Of a stretch of DNA of 64,000 nucleotides, positions 27,629 to 35,158 are shown piece after piece; the stretch's first letter is position 1; the number at the start of each line of letters is the position of its first letter. Source of the stretch: Flavobacterium sp. ov086 (GTDB lineage: Bacteria; Bacteroidota; Bacteroidia; Flavobacteriales; Flavobacteriaceae); the NCBI RefSeq assembly GCF_900187965.1, contig NZ_FZNL01000021.1:17787-81786 (forward strand). Direction: 5' to 3'. The notes under the pieces were generated by a model, which made no database searches, was not told the origin of the DNA, and saw only the letters and a list, made by a program, of their open reading frames with translations. A program made the translations under genes and the position numbers.

Positions 27629-28639
27629 TTAAATCACCTGAAAACCATGCGCATACGGATCATCTGATTCATCGATCATAATTGTATTGTAACCATATAC
27701 TTTTGCCCAGCCCTGAATGCTTGGTACAATTGCAGCAATTTCACCAATAGAAGTTTCTTCTTCAACTCTACCAATAAATTTACTACCTATATAACTTTCG
27801 TGAATAAAATCTTCACCCTTTTTAAGTTTTCCTTTGGCATGTAACTGAGCAATTCTTGCCGAAGTTCCGGTTCCGCAAGGCGAACGATCTATAGCTTTAT
27901 CTCCATAAAAAACGGCATTTCTTCCGGACGAACTTGGATCAAGAGGTTTGCCCGTCCATAACATGTGGCTCACATCGCGGATGGTATCATTTTGTGGATG
28001 GATAAAATAATCCGGATATTTCTCGTTGATTCGTTTGCGGACTTCCTGACTAAACTGAATAATTTTGCTGGCCGTAAAATCCTGAATTCCTGAGAAATTT
28101 TTCTGTGGATCTACAATTGCATAATAGTTCCCGCCGTAAGCAACATCAAAAGTTATCTCGCCCAGTTCAGGACAATCAATCGTTAAACCCTCAGCTGCCA
28201 AATATGATTTTACATTGGTCAAACGTACCCAGTCTACTTTTCCTGCGGTTTGTTGGTATTCGATATTCACCAAACCTGCAGGGGCTTCCATTTTTATTTT
28301 TCCCGGTATTTTTGGCGTAATTAAACCTTCTTCAATGGCAATTGTAATGGTACCAATTGTTCCGTGGCCGCACATTGGCAGACAACCGGAAGTTTCGATA
28401 AACAAAATTCCAAAATCGTTATCAGGATTACTTGGCGGATATAAAATACTCCCGCTCATCATATCATGACCGCGAGGCTCAAACATCAATCCTTTACGAA
28501 TCCAATCAAATTCTTTTAAAAAATGCTGACGTTTTTCGCTCATATTAGCGCCAACCAAATTTGGTCCTCCGCCAGCCACAACTCTCACAGGATTTCCGCA
28601 AGTGTGCGCATCTACACAAAAAAAAATTTTCTTTGCCAT
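27629..28639 (-). CDS. 4-hydroxyproline 2-epimerase (proline racemase family)
   Basis: A 336-residue enzyme that epimerises trans-4-hydroxy-L-proline to cis-4-hydroxy-D-proline without a cofactor. Both catalytic cysteines are present: Cys90 in MCGHGTIG and Cys255 in SPCGTGTSA. That separates it from trans-3-hydroxyproline dehydratases, where the second is Thr. The N-terminal DAHTCGNPVRVV is also family-typical. Its start lies 2 bases after the ALDH stop. Proline racemase activity is possible, but the neighbours make the hydroxyproline role far more likely. Confidence 0.93.
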   Translation of the reverse strand: MAKKIFFCVDAHTCGNPVRVVAGGGPNLVGANMSEKRQHFLKEFDWIRKGLMFEPRGHDMMSGSILYPPSNPDNDFGILFIETSGCLPMCGHGTIGTITIAIEEGLITPKIPGKIKMEAPAGLVNIEYQQTAGKVDWVRLTNVKSYLAAEGLTIDCPELGEITFDVAYGGNYYAIVDPQKNFSGIQDFTASKIIQFSQEVRKRINEKYPDYFIHPQNDTIRDVSHMLWTGKPLDPSSSGRNAVFYGDKAIDRSPCGTGTSARIAQLHAKGKLKKGEDFIHESYIGSKFIGRVEEETSIGEIAAIVPSIQGWAKVYGYNTIMIDESDDPYAHGFQVI

Positions 28640-28641
28640 TA

Positions 28642-30225
28642 TTATACCTGAGATTTTGTTTGAATATTATTTAGCGTTCTTAAGATTTGCAATGGATTTT
28701 CGTTTTGCAATTCTGTCGGTAATAACTCATTTGGCCAGTTTTGATAACTAAATGGTCGTACCCAACGGTATACAGAATGAATTCCAACTGCTGTAAATCT
28801 AGAATCAGAAGAAGCTGGATAAGGCCCTCCGTGAATCATTGCCGGACAAACTTCAACTCCTGTAGGAACGCCATTAAAAATCAAACGCCCTACTCGGTTT
28901 TGCATTGCCGCGATCAATTTATTGTATTCTTTCAATTCGTCTGGCTCTCCGATAATTGTTCCTGTCAATTGCCCGTCTAATTGGCTGACAATTTTCAGTA
29001 ACTGTTCTTCATTATCACATTGTACCAGTATTGAAACAGGTCCAAAAACCTCGTGACTTAATGTTTTATTCTCTAAGAATGTTTTACCATCTACTGTCAA
29101 AACCTTCTGAACCCCATAATTAGGGGCAGCCTCGCCTTTATATTCAGCAATTTTCGACACTCCGTTTTGAGCAACCATTGTTGCTGCACCTTCTTCAAAG
29201 CTATTTTTCATTGATGGATGCAACATACAGAATGGTTCAATTTTTTCAATGGCTTTTGCTAATTCTTCTGAAAACTCATTTAATTCAGCTCCCTTAATTC
29301 CAAACAATAATCCCGGATTGGTACAAAACTGACCTGCACCAAGTGTAATCGATCCTGCATAAGCCGTTGCCCATTTTTGACTGTTTACTTCTAATGCTTT
29401 TGGCAGAAAAACTACCGGATTCACACTTCCCATTTCGGCAAAAACCGGAATTGGTTCCGGACGCTGTGCAGCAAGATCAAACAAAGCTCTTCCGGCACGA
29501 ATACTTCCTGTAAAACCAACTGCTTTTACCAAAGGATGTTTTACCAAACTAGCGCCAAGAGTTGTTCCGCCTCCAACAAGATTAGAGAAAACTCCATTTG
29601 GCATATTTGTTTTTTCTGCAGCTTTAAGAATTGCCGAAGCGACCATTTCGCCAGTACCAACATGCATCGAGTGACTTTTTACAATTACAGGACAACCCGC
29701 CGCTAAAGCTGAAGCGGTATCACCACCAGCCGTTGAAAATGCAAACGGAAAATTACTAGATCCAAATACTACAACGGGACCTAATGGCACCATCATTTTG
29801 CGCAAATCTTCTTTTGGAGCAGGAACCCTGTCTGTTATTGCAGTGTCAATTGCAGCCTGAACCCAGCTCCCTTCGGCAAGCATTTGAGCAAACGAACGTA
29901 ATTGTCCGACCATCCTGCCTCGTTCCCCCTCTGCCCGACCCATTGGAAAACCGGATTCACTGCAATACTGCATTAACAAATTATCTCCTAAAGCTAAAAC
30001 TTCGTCTGCAATAGCATTTAAAAAAACGGCTTTTTCAAGACCGGAACAATTCTTATAAGTCCCAAAAGCCTGATTGGCCAACGTAACAGCTTCTTCTATT
30101 TCTTCTTGAGTTGCTTCTGTAAAAACCCAAGGATTTTCCTTATCTAACTGCGGATTAAATGTTTTAAATGTTTTTTCTCCGGCAGCTTTAAGTGTATTTC
30201 CCACGTAATTTTTTCCTGTAATCAT
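28642..30225 (-). CDS. 2,5-dioxovalerate (alpha-ketoglutaric semialdehyde) dehydrogenase, ALDH superfamily
   Basis: A 527-residue NAD(P)-dependent aldehyde dehydrogenase. Features are VFGSSNFPFAFS (the KGSADH form of the cofactor loop), GFTGSIRAGRALFD, the catalytic-base region FAEMGSVNPV and the nucleophile in GAGQFCTNPG. It oxidises 2,5-dioxopentanoate to 2-oxoglutarate, the last step of hydroxyproline breakdown. The ATG at 30225 is chosen over the upstream frame start because an AAAGAGAT purine stretch precedes it and the family begins with MITGKNYVG. It follows the deaminase gene after an 79-base gap. Confidence 0.92.
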   Translation of the reverse strand: MITGKNYVGNTLKAAGEKTFKTFNPQLDKENPWVFTEATQEEIEEAVTLANQAFGTYKNCSGLEKAVFLNAIADEVLALGDNLLMQYCSESGFPMGRAEGERGRMVGQLRSFAQMLAEGSWVQAAIDTAITDRVPAPKEDLRKMMVPLGPVVVFGSSNFPFAFSTAGGDTASALAAGCPVIVKSHSMHVGTGEMVASAILKAAEKTNMPNGVFSNLVGGGTTLGASLVKHPLVKAVGFTGSIRAGRALFDLAAQRPEPIPVFAEMGSVNPVVFLPKALEVNSQKWATAYAGSITLGAGQFCTNPGLLFGIKGAELNEFSEELAKAIEKIEPFCMLHPSMKNSFEEGAATMVAQNGVSKIAEYKGEAAPNYGVQKVLTVDGKTFLENKTLSHEVFGPVSILVQCDNEEQLLKIVSQLDGQLTGTIIGEPDELKEYNKLIAAMQNRVGRLIFNGVPTGVEVCPAMIHGGPYPASSDSRFTAVGIHSVYRWVRPFSYQNWPNELLPTELQNENPLQILRTLNNIQTKSQV

Positions 30226-30304
30226 ATCTCTTTTTGTTTTTTGAATAAATACTTTACAATTCTTAAAAGAAGAAACTTGTAAAACCAATTGTATTAGCCT
30301 ATGA

Positions 30305-31219
30305 TTATAAATTTTTATAATCCGGTAATTCTGGTCTTGATTCTAATGATCTGGCAATAATTCCTAAAACGTGTTCTCTCTCAGCTCCACGAAGCGGCAA
30401 TCTTGGTGCACGAACATTTTCTGTTCCAATTCCTGTTGCTACTTCAGCAAGCTTGATATTTTGAACTAAAAAAGAATTAATATCTAATTCTAATAAAGGT
30501 AAAAACCATCTGTATATTTTTAGCGCTTCGTCAATTCGGCCAGCTTTAGCCAATTTGTAAATCGCCACAGTTTCTCTTGGGAAAGCATCTACTAAACCAG
30601 AAACCCATCCGTGAGATCCCATTAATAAACTTTCTAAAGCCAAAGTATCAACTCCTGATAATATTTTTAAACGATCTCCAAAACGGTTGATCATTCTTGT
30701 TACATTAGAGATATCTCTTGTTGATTCTTTTACAGCCTGAATATTATCGAATTTCAAGATTTCCTCGAACATATCCAATGTAACTTCAATTTTATAATCG
30801 ACTGGATTATTATAAACCATTATTGGAAGTGTCGTATTTCTAGCCACTTCAGAGAAAAACGTTACTGTTTCAAAATCAGAAGCTTTATAACGCATTGGAG
30901 GCAACATCATCAATCCTTTTGCTCCATCTTGTTCTGCTTTATTAGCAGCCAAAATTGCTCCGCGTGTAGTTTGTTCGGCAATATTCATGATTACTGGTAC
31001 TTGATTGTTAACCATGCTAACAGTACCTTTTACTAATTCTCTTTTTTCTTCTTCTAAAAGCGTACTTGCTTCTCCTAAAGTTCCACCAAGAATTATTCCT
31101 TCTACTCCTGCGTCTAATTGTGCTTTTAAGTTAACTTCAAACATTCTGAAGTCTAATTTATCATCTGCAGTAAATTTTGTAGTTACCGCTGGCATAACGC
31201 CTTTCCATTGAATACTCAT
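30305..31219 (-). CDS. DapA-family 1-pyrroline-4-hydroxy-2-carboxylate deaminase (probable)
   Basis: A 304-residue class I aldolase-fold protein of the DHDPS/NAL superfamily. The Schiff-base lysine is Lys164 in AVKESTRD, and the motifs GGTLGEASTLL and MVYNNPVDYK are present. Lysine-pathway DapA has a GTTGES box, so the variant here and the gene context favour the hydroxyproline-pathway deaminase, which makes 2,5-dioxopentanoate from pyrroline-4-hydroxy-2-carboxylate. The ATG at 31219 (MSIQWKGVMPA) is the family start and is preceded by a TAATTTTG promoter box. It is the first gene of the operon. Confidence 0.88.
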   Translation of the reverse strand: MSIQWKGVMPAVTTKFTADDKLDFRMFEVNLKAQLDAGVEGIILGGTLGEASTLLEEEKRELVKGTVSMVNNQVPVIMNIAEQTTRGAILAANKAEQDGAKGLMMLPPMRYKASDFETVTFFSEVARNTTLPIMVYNNPVDYKIEVTLDMFEEILKFDNIQAVKESTRDISNVTRMINRFGDRLKILSGVDTLALESLLMGSHGWVSGLVDAFPRETVAIYKLAKAGRIDEALKIYRWFLPLLELDINSFLVQNIKLAEVATGIGTENVRAPRLPLRGAEREHVLGIIARSLESRPELPDYKNL

Positions 31220-31239
31220 AATATTGATTTTAATTAAGC

Positions 31240-31304
31240 CAAAATTATTTATATTGAACAAAGCAGGAGACTTAAAAATTACCTTAAAATAATACTATAT
31301 TACC
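31240..31304 (-). promoter_or_regulatory. Promoter and AraC-type operator of the hydroxyproline operon
   Basis: On the minus strand the exact -7 box TAATTTTG (31240-31247) lies 21 bases before the deaminase ATG. Thirty bases upstream are direct half-sites read on the plus strand as AAAATTACC (31275-31283) and TATATTACC (31296-31304), 21 bp apart. The gap between -7 box and operator is identical to that at susC. The site also sits upstream of the divergent AraC gene, so autoregulation is possible. Confidence 0.65.
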
Positions 31305-31341
31305 GTATATATCCCATTTAAGTAAAAAACCAACTAATATA

Positions 31342-31374
31342 TTGCTATTTTTTTTACAAAATAAAATATATTTG
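31342..31374 (+). promoter_or_regulatory. Promoter of the AraC-family regulator gene
   Basis: The exact -7 box TATATTTG (31367-31374) has a TTG at 31342-31344, 22 bases upstream, within the range seen for Bacteroidota sigma factor. The start codon follows 21 bases downstream. Confidence 0.55.
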
Positions 31375-31395
31375 AAGTAACTAACTAACCCAACC

Positions 31396-32241
31396 ATGAA
31401 AGTTTTTCCGTTTAAAATCCCTAAATCAGGAGAAGATCCCCTTATATATCAAGAAGATAGAGAAGTTGTTTTCTATGACAAACTTCATCAGCATGAAGAA
31501 ATTCAAATTAGTTTTATCGAAAAAGGCGAAGGCGCAATTTTTGCAGGTGACACTATTTCGCATTACAATGAAGGCGACATATTGGTGATTGGCAGCAATT
31601 TACCTCATGTTTTTAGAAGTGAAGTACGCGAAAATGAACCATCTATTATGCTTACCTTATTTTTTACCACAAACTCATTTGGAAGAGATTTTTTCACTCT
31701 AAATACATTCAAAAACATTCATCCTTTTTTAGAAAGCAGCAAAAATGGCTTTATAATCCATAATGCTCCTAAAAAAATCACCAAGTCTTTCAAGAAACTA
31801 AAAAAAGTAGATAATTACCAGCGTTTTATTCTATTTCTTGAAATCCTAAAATGGCTGTCAAACAACGACAAAGAACTTTTGTCTAATCATTTATACGATA
31901 AAAAAATAACTGATAATGAAGGAAAACGTATGCAAACGGTATTTGAACATGTAATGACAAACTTTAGCAAGAATATAAATTTAGATGAAATTGCTTCGAT
32001 TGCCAATATGACTAAAAATGCCTTTTGCCGGTATTTTAAAGTCCGGACGAACAAGTCCTTTTTTCAGTTTTTAATAGAAGTGAGAATTGAGCATGCGTCT
32101 AAGCTACTGGCAAACAACAGTGAACTTTCTGTTTTAGAAATTGCCGAATTATGTGGCTTTAACAACATCTCAAATTTCAACAGAAAATTTAAGGAGTTAA
32201 AACAAACCTCCCCTTTACAATATAGAAAGCTAAACTTGTAA
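31396..32241 (+). CDS. AraC-family transcriptional regulator of the hydroxyproline/peptide locus
   Basis: A 281-residue regulator. The N-terminal cupin sensor domain (about residues 20-90: HQHEEIQISFIEKGEG, HYNEGDILVIGSNLPHVF) is followed by a C-terminal HTH_18 pair (LDEIASIANMTKNAFCRYFK and LEIAELCGFNNISNFNRKFK). It is transcribed divergently from the hydroxyproline operon and shares the intergenic region holding the ATTACC direct repeat. The ligand could be hydroxyproline or a pathway intermediate; that is inference. A family-A palindrome follows as a probable stop. Confidence 0.9.
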   Translation: MKVFPFKIPKSGEDPLIYQEDREVVFYDKLHQHEEIQISFIEKGEGAIFAGDTISHYNEGDILVIGSNLPHVFRSEVRENEPSIMLTLFFTTNSFGRDFFTLNTFKNIHPFLESSKNGFIIHNAPKKITKSFKKLKKVDNYQRFILFLEILKWLSNNDKELLSNHLYDKKITDNEGKRMQTVFEHVMTNFSKNINLDEIASIANMTKNAFCRYFKVRTNKSFFQFLIEVRIEHASKLLANNSELSVLEIAELCGFNNISNFNRKFKELKQTSPLQYRKLNL

Positions 32242-32257
32242 ACTACCGTATAATTTT

Positions 32258-32434
32258 TACCGCAGAGATTTTTTTACCGCAAAGTTCGCAAAGATTTAAT
32301 TTTACATTGCGCGTAGAAAACACAAAGTTCGCAAAGCTAGATCAATACATAGCTTTGCGAACTTTGTCTTTTTATGATAAGCTTACATAAAAAACTTGGC
32401 GAACTTTGCGGTAAAAAAATCTTTGCAGTAAAAA
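32258..32434. repeat. Double-layer family-A palindrome between convergent genes
   Basis: Outer arms TTTTACCGCAGAGATTTTTT / AAAAAAATCTTTGCAGTAAAA enclose ACCGCAAAGTTCGC..AAG / CTTGGCGAACTTTGCGGT and an inner CACAAAGTTCGCAAAGCTA / AGCTTTGCGAACTTTG pair. It is the longest copy of the family in the window and ends one base before the stop of the next, convergent gene. Confidence 0.85.
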
Positions 32435-33481
32435 CTATTCAATAGATAGTCTCGTCATAATTGGATAGTGATCTGAGTTTTCAAAATCCGGGAAGCTTTC
32501 GAATTGTTTGACTTTCATTTTACTGTCTGTAAAAATATAATCAATTCGGGCGGGATAATATTTGAATTTATAGGTAGCTCCAAAACCTTCTCCCGCTTCT
32601 TCAAAAGCATCTTTTAGTTTTCCTTTTATACTACGATATACGTATGAAAACGGACTATTATTCATATCTCCACAAATGATAATCGGGTTTTCACATTGCT
32701 TGATATTTTCTTTGAACATCTCCGCCTGTTCTTGCTGTTGCCTGAATCCTTTACTGATTCTGGTATAAATAAGCTGCGATTTTTCCTGATTTACGTTGTC
32801 TATATTATTTGAAATATCGGCTACATCCGGCGAAATCTTAATAGATTGCAAGTGCATATTATAGACTCGAATCACATCTTTACCTCGTTTTATATCGGCA
32901 TAAATGACATTATTATCTGACTTAGGAAAAATAATATTACCTTCATTTATGATAGGGAATTTTGAAAAAATAGCCTGGCCGGTTTTAATCTTATTTCCTT
33001 CAATAAAAATATAACGATGCGGATACACTTTTAAATCTAAATGCGCAGAATTTGAATATTCCTGAATACATAGAATATCTGGATCTTTCTCATCTATAAA
33101 AGTTTTAATATTTGACGGAATATCATCACGATCCAACCATTTAAAAACATTAAAAAGACGCACATTATAACTCATTACAGAAAAATCCCTTTCATCGGCT
33201 ACATATTCTTTCGTCGAGAATTTATAAAATTTACTGATAAATGTAATTCCGGTCAATAATACCAAACCCGACAGAATAAGGCGCTTTTTAAACTGAATTG
33301 CCCAATAAACAAAGAACAATCCATTAAGCACAAAAAAAGCTGGCATAAACAGCGTCAGCACCGATAAAAGCGGAAAACTTTTAGGTGCTAAAAACGGTAA
33401 AATATAGATGCTAAATGTTAATACAGTCAGAACTATATTCAAAAAGAACATTATTTTATTAAACCACGAAAGGTTTTTCAT
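32435..33481 (-). CDS. Membrane-anchored endonuclease/exonuclease/phosphatase-family protein
   Basis: A 348-residue protein with three N-terminal membrane helices (to about residue 85) and a C-terminal EEP domain. Visible EEP landmarks are MSYNVRLFN, the metal-ligand Glu in ILCIQEYS, GDMNNSPFS and the terminal SDHYPIMTRL. EEP enzymes cut DNA, RNA or phosphoester lipids; the substrate here cannot be told from sequence. It lies 18 bases after the downstream end of a rhomboid gene on the same strand, so it ends the mutL-rhomboid operon. Confidence 0.88.
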   Translation of the reverse strand: MKNLSWFNKIMFFLNIVLTVLTFSIYILPFLAPKSFPLLSVLTLFMPAFFVLNGLFFVYWAIQFKKRLILSGLVLLTGITFISKFYKFSTKEYVADERDFSVMSYNVRLFNVFKWLDRDDIPSNIKTFIDEKDPDILCIQEYSNSAHLDLKVYPHRYIFIEGNKIKTGQAIFSKFPIINEGNIIFPKSDNNVIYADIKRGKDVIRVYNMHLQSIKISPDVADISNNIDNVNQEKSQLIYTRISKGFRQQQEQAEMFKENIKQCENPIIICGDMNNSPFSYVYRSIKGKLKDAFEEAGEGFGATYKFKYYPARIDYIFTDSKMKVKQFESFPDFENSDHYPIMTRLSIE

Positions 33482-33499
33482 ATTTGTTTGCTAAAAGGA

Positions 33500-34363
33500 T
33501 TATTTTCCAGCTTTAAATAAAAACTCTTTTTCTTCTTTTGTCAGACAATCATAACCGGACTGGCTAATCTTGTCTAAAATTTCGTCGATTTGCTGTTGCG
33601 TTTTGTCTTTCGTAACAATTCGGGACGTCACTTTTTCTGTAGGTTTTTTGTAATTTTTATGAACTTTTGTGAATGGGGTCGATGGGGATTTTCTAAATAG
33701 ATTGGTAAAGAAATCAAGAGTTTTAGAAATAATGATACTCAAATCTGTTCCGTTTTGAAGCAGCTTAATGTAAATAAATCCAAAAATTGCTCCGGCCAAA
33801 TGCGAGATATGCCCGCCGGTATTATCTAAACGAAACTGCATTAGGTCCAAAACCAAAATTACAGCCGTAATATGCCATAATTTAACGTTTCCGATAAGCA
33901 ACAAACGCACATTCATTAAGGGTTGATATGTTGTGGTTGCGACCAAAATTGCCATAATAGCAGCAGATGCACCAACAATAGAAGCTGCAAAATTTAAAAA
34001 GTAAAAACTTAACGCAAAGACAACTCCAGAAAAAATAGCACTTAAAATGTATAATCCCAGATATTGCTTTTGAGTAAAAAAGGTTAGAAATAAATTACTG
34101 GCAAAGTTTAAAACCATCATATTAAATAACAAATGCAAAAATCCGTCATGAAAGAATGCATACGTTAAAAATGTCCAGGGTCTAAACATGAAAACTTCAG
34201 GATCTGACGACAATGCCAACCAGCTCGGAAAAGCAAATTGACCAATAGAATATTGATAGAAAAAGACTAATGAAACCAGAAAACAGGCAATGTTCCAATA
34301 AATGACACGCATTGCAATTCCACCTAATTTATATTGTAGTTTTAAATCGTCCAGAATATTCAT
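33500..34363 (-). CDS. Rhomboid-family intramembrane serine protease (GASA variant)
   Basis: A 287-residue polytopic protein of the rhomboid family. HLLFNMMVLNFAS supplies the usual His/Asn segment, the serine box reads VGASAAI (Ser133 predicted nucleophile) and the histidine is in HISHLAGAIFG. The usual GxSG box has Ala in place of the last Gly. A cytosolic tail of about 80 residues (from about residue 210) ends with a helical segment. It lies 45 bases after the paired rhomboid gene. Confidence 0.9.
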   Translation of the reverse strand: MNILDDLKLQYKLGGIAMRVIYWNIACFLVSLVFFYQYSIGQFAFPSWLALSSDPEVFMFRPWTFLTYAFFHDGFLHLLFNMMVLNFASNLFLTFFTQKQYLGLYILSAIFSGVVFALSFYFLNFAASIVGASAAIMAILVATTTYQPLMNVRLLLIGNVKLWHITAVILVLDLMQFRLDNTGGHISHLAGAIFGFIYIKLLQNGTDLSIIISKTLDFFTNLFRKSPSTPFTKVHKNYKKPTEKVTSRIVTKDKTQQQIDEILDKISQSGYDCLTKEEKEFLFKAGK

Positions 34364-34408
34364 AAAAGCTTTTCTTTAGTTTTTATTTTTTTATATTAAA
34401 GTTAAAAA

Positions 34409-35158
34409 TTAATTCCAACGATTTTGATTAAACTGATTTTTTTTCCAATACCACATAATTAAAAATCCAAAGAGTGCACCGCCAATATGTGCGTAATGAG
34501 CCACTCCATCTGCTACGCCTAAGAATGAATTTCCTAAAATCCCAAAGAAACCATCATATAAAAGCATATAAACCGGTACAAAATATTTCGCTTTAATTGG
34601 AATTGGAATAAACATAATTCCAAGTTCCGCATTAGGAAACATAAAAGTAAAAGCAACAAGCAATCCGTAAATAGCTCCAGAAGCTCCAACAACAGTCCCG
34701 AAATAAGCCTCAGTAAAATGTTTAAATTCAGAAACAGACAATATTTGTTGCCATCTCGTATCTATTTTTCCTTCATCTAATAATTGCAAAACTTGAACTT
34801 TATTGTAGCCATTAGCTAATAATGTATTTAATGCATCTTGATAAAAATAATAGTTTACAGCATAATTTATCAAAGCCGCTCCTAATCCGCAAGAGATATA
34901 AAAAAACAAGAATTTCTTACCGCCCCAAAAATGTTCCAATGTCGAACCAAAAGAATATAAAGCAAACATATTAAAAGCAATATGCATCACGCTTCCATGC
35001 ATAAACATGTGTGTGATAGGTTGCCAAAATCTAAATCCTGGATTTTCGGGAAAGAAAAGAGCAAAATATGCCTCTGCAGCAGGAACTAAATTGCAGCCAA
35101 TAAAAAATATGATATTAATTATCAATAATTGTTTTACTACGGGTGTCATTTTCATCAT
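34409..35158 (-). CDS. Rhomboid-family intramembrane serine protease
   Basis: A 249-residue integral membrane protease with six or so helices. It has HIAFNMFALYSFG, the serine box VGASGAIYG (Ser160) and the catalytic histidine in AHYAHIGGALFG. Rhomboids cut transmembrane segments of partner proteins; the target is unknown. Its ATG overlaps the mutL stop by four bases (ATGA), so the two are translationally coupled. The order mutL-rhomboid-rhomboid-EEP is common in Flavobacteriaceae. Confidence 0.93.
   Translation of the reverse strand: MMKMTPVVKQLLIINIIFFIGCNLVPAAEAYFALFFPENPGFRFWQPITHMFMHGSVMHIAFNMFALYSFGSTLEHFWGGKKFLFFYISCGLGAALINYAVNYYFYQDALNTLLANGYNKVQVLQLLDEGKIDTRWQQILSVSEFKHFTEAYFGTVVGASGAIYGLLVAFTFMFPNAELGIMFIPIPIKAKYFVPVYMLLYDGFFGILGNSFLGVADGVAHYAHIGGALFGFLIMWYWKKNQFNQNRWN

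Noticed and set aside
30305..31219. Annotation of the DapA-family gene as lysine-pathway dapA
   Set aside because: The active-site box differs from GTTGES, and the gene begins a complete hydroxyproline operon with a dedicated AraC regulator, so the pathway deaminase is the better call.
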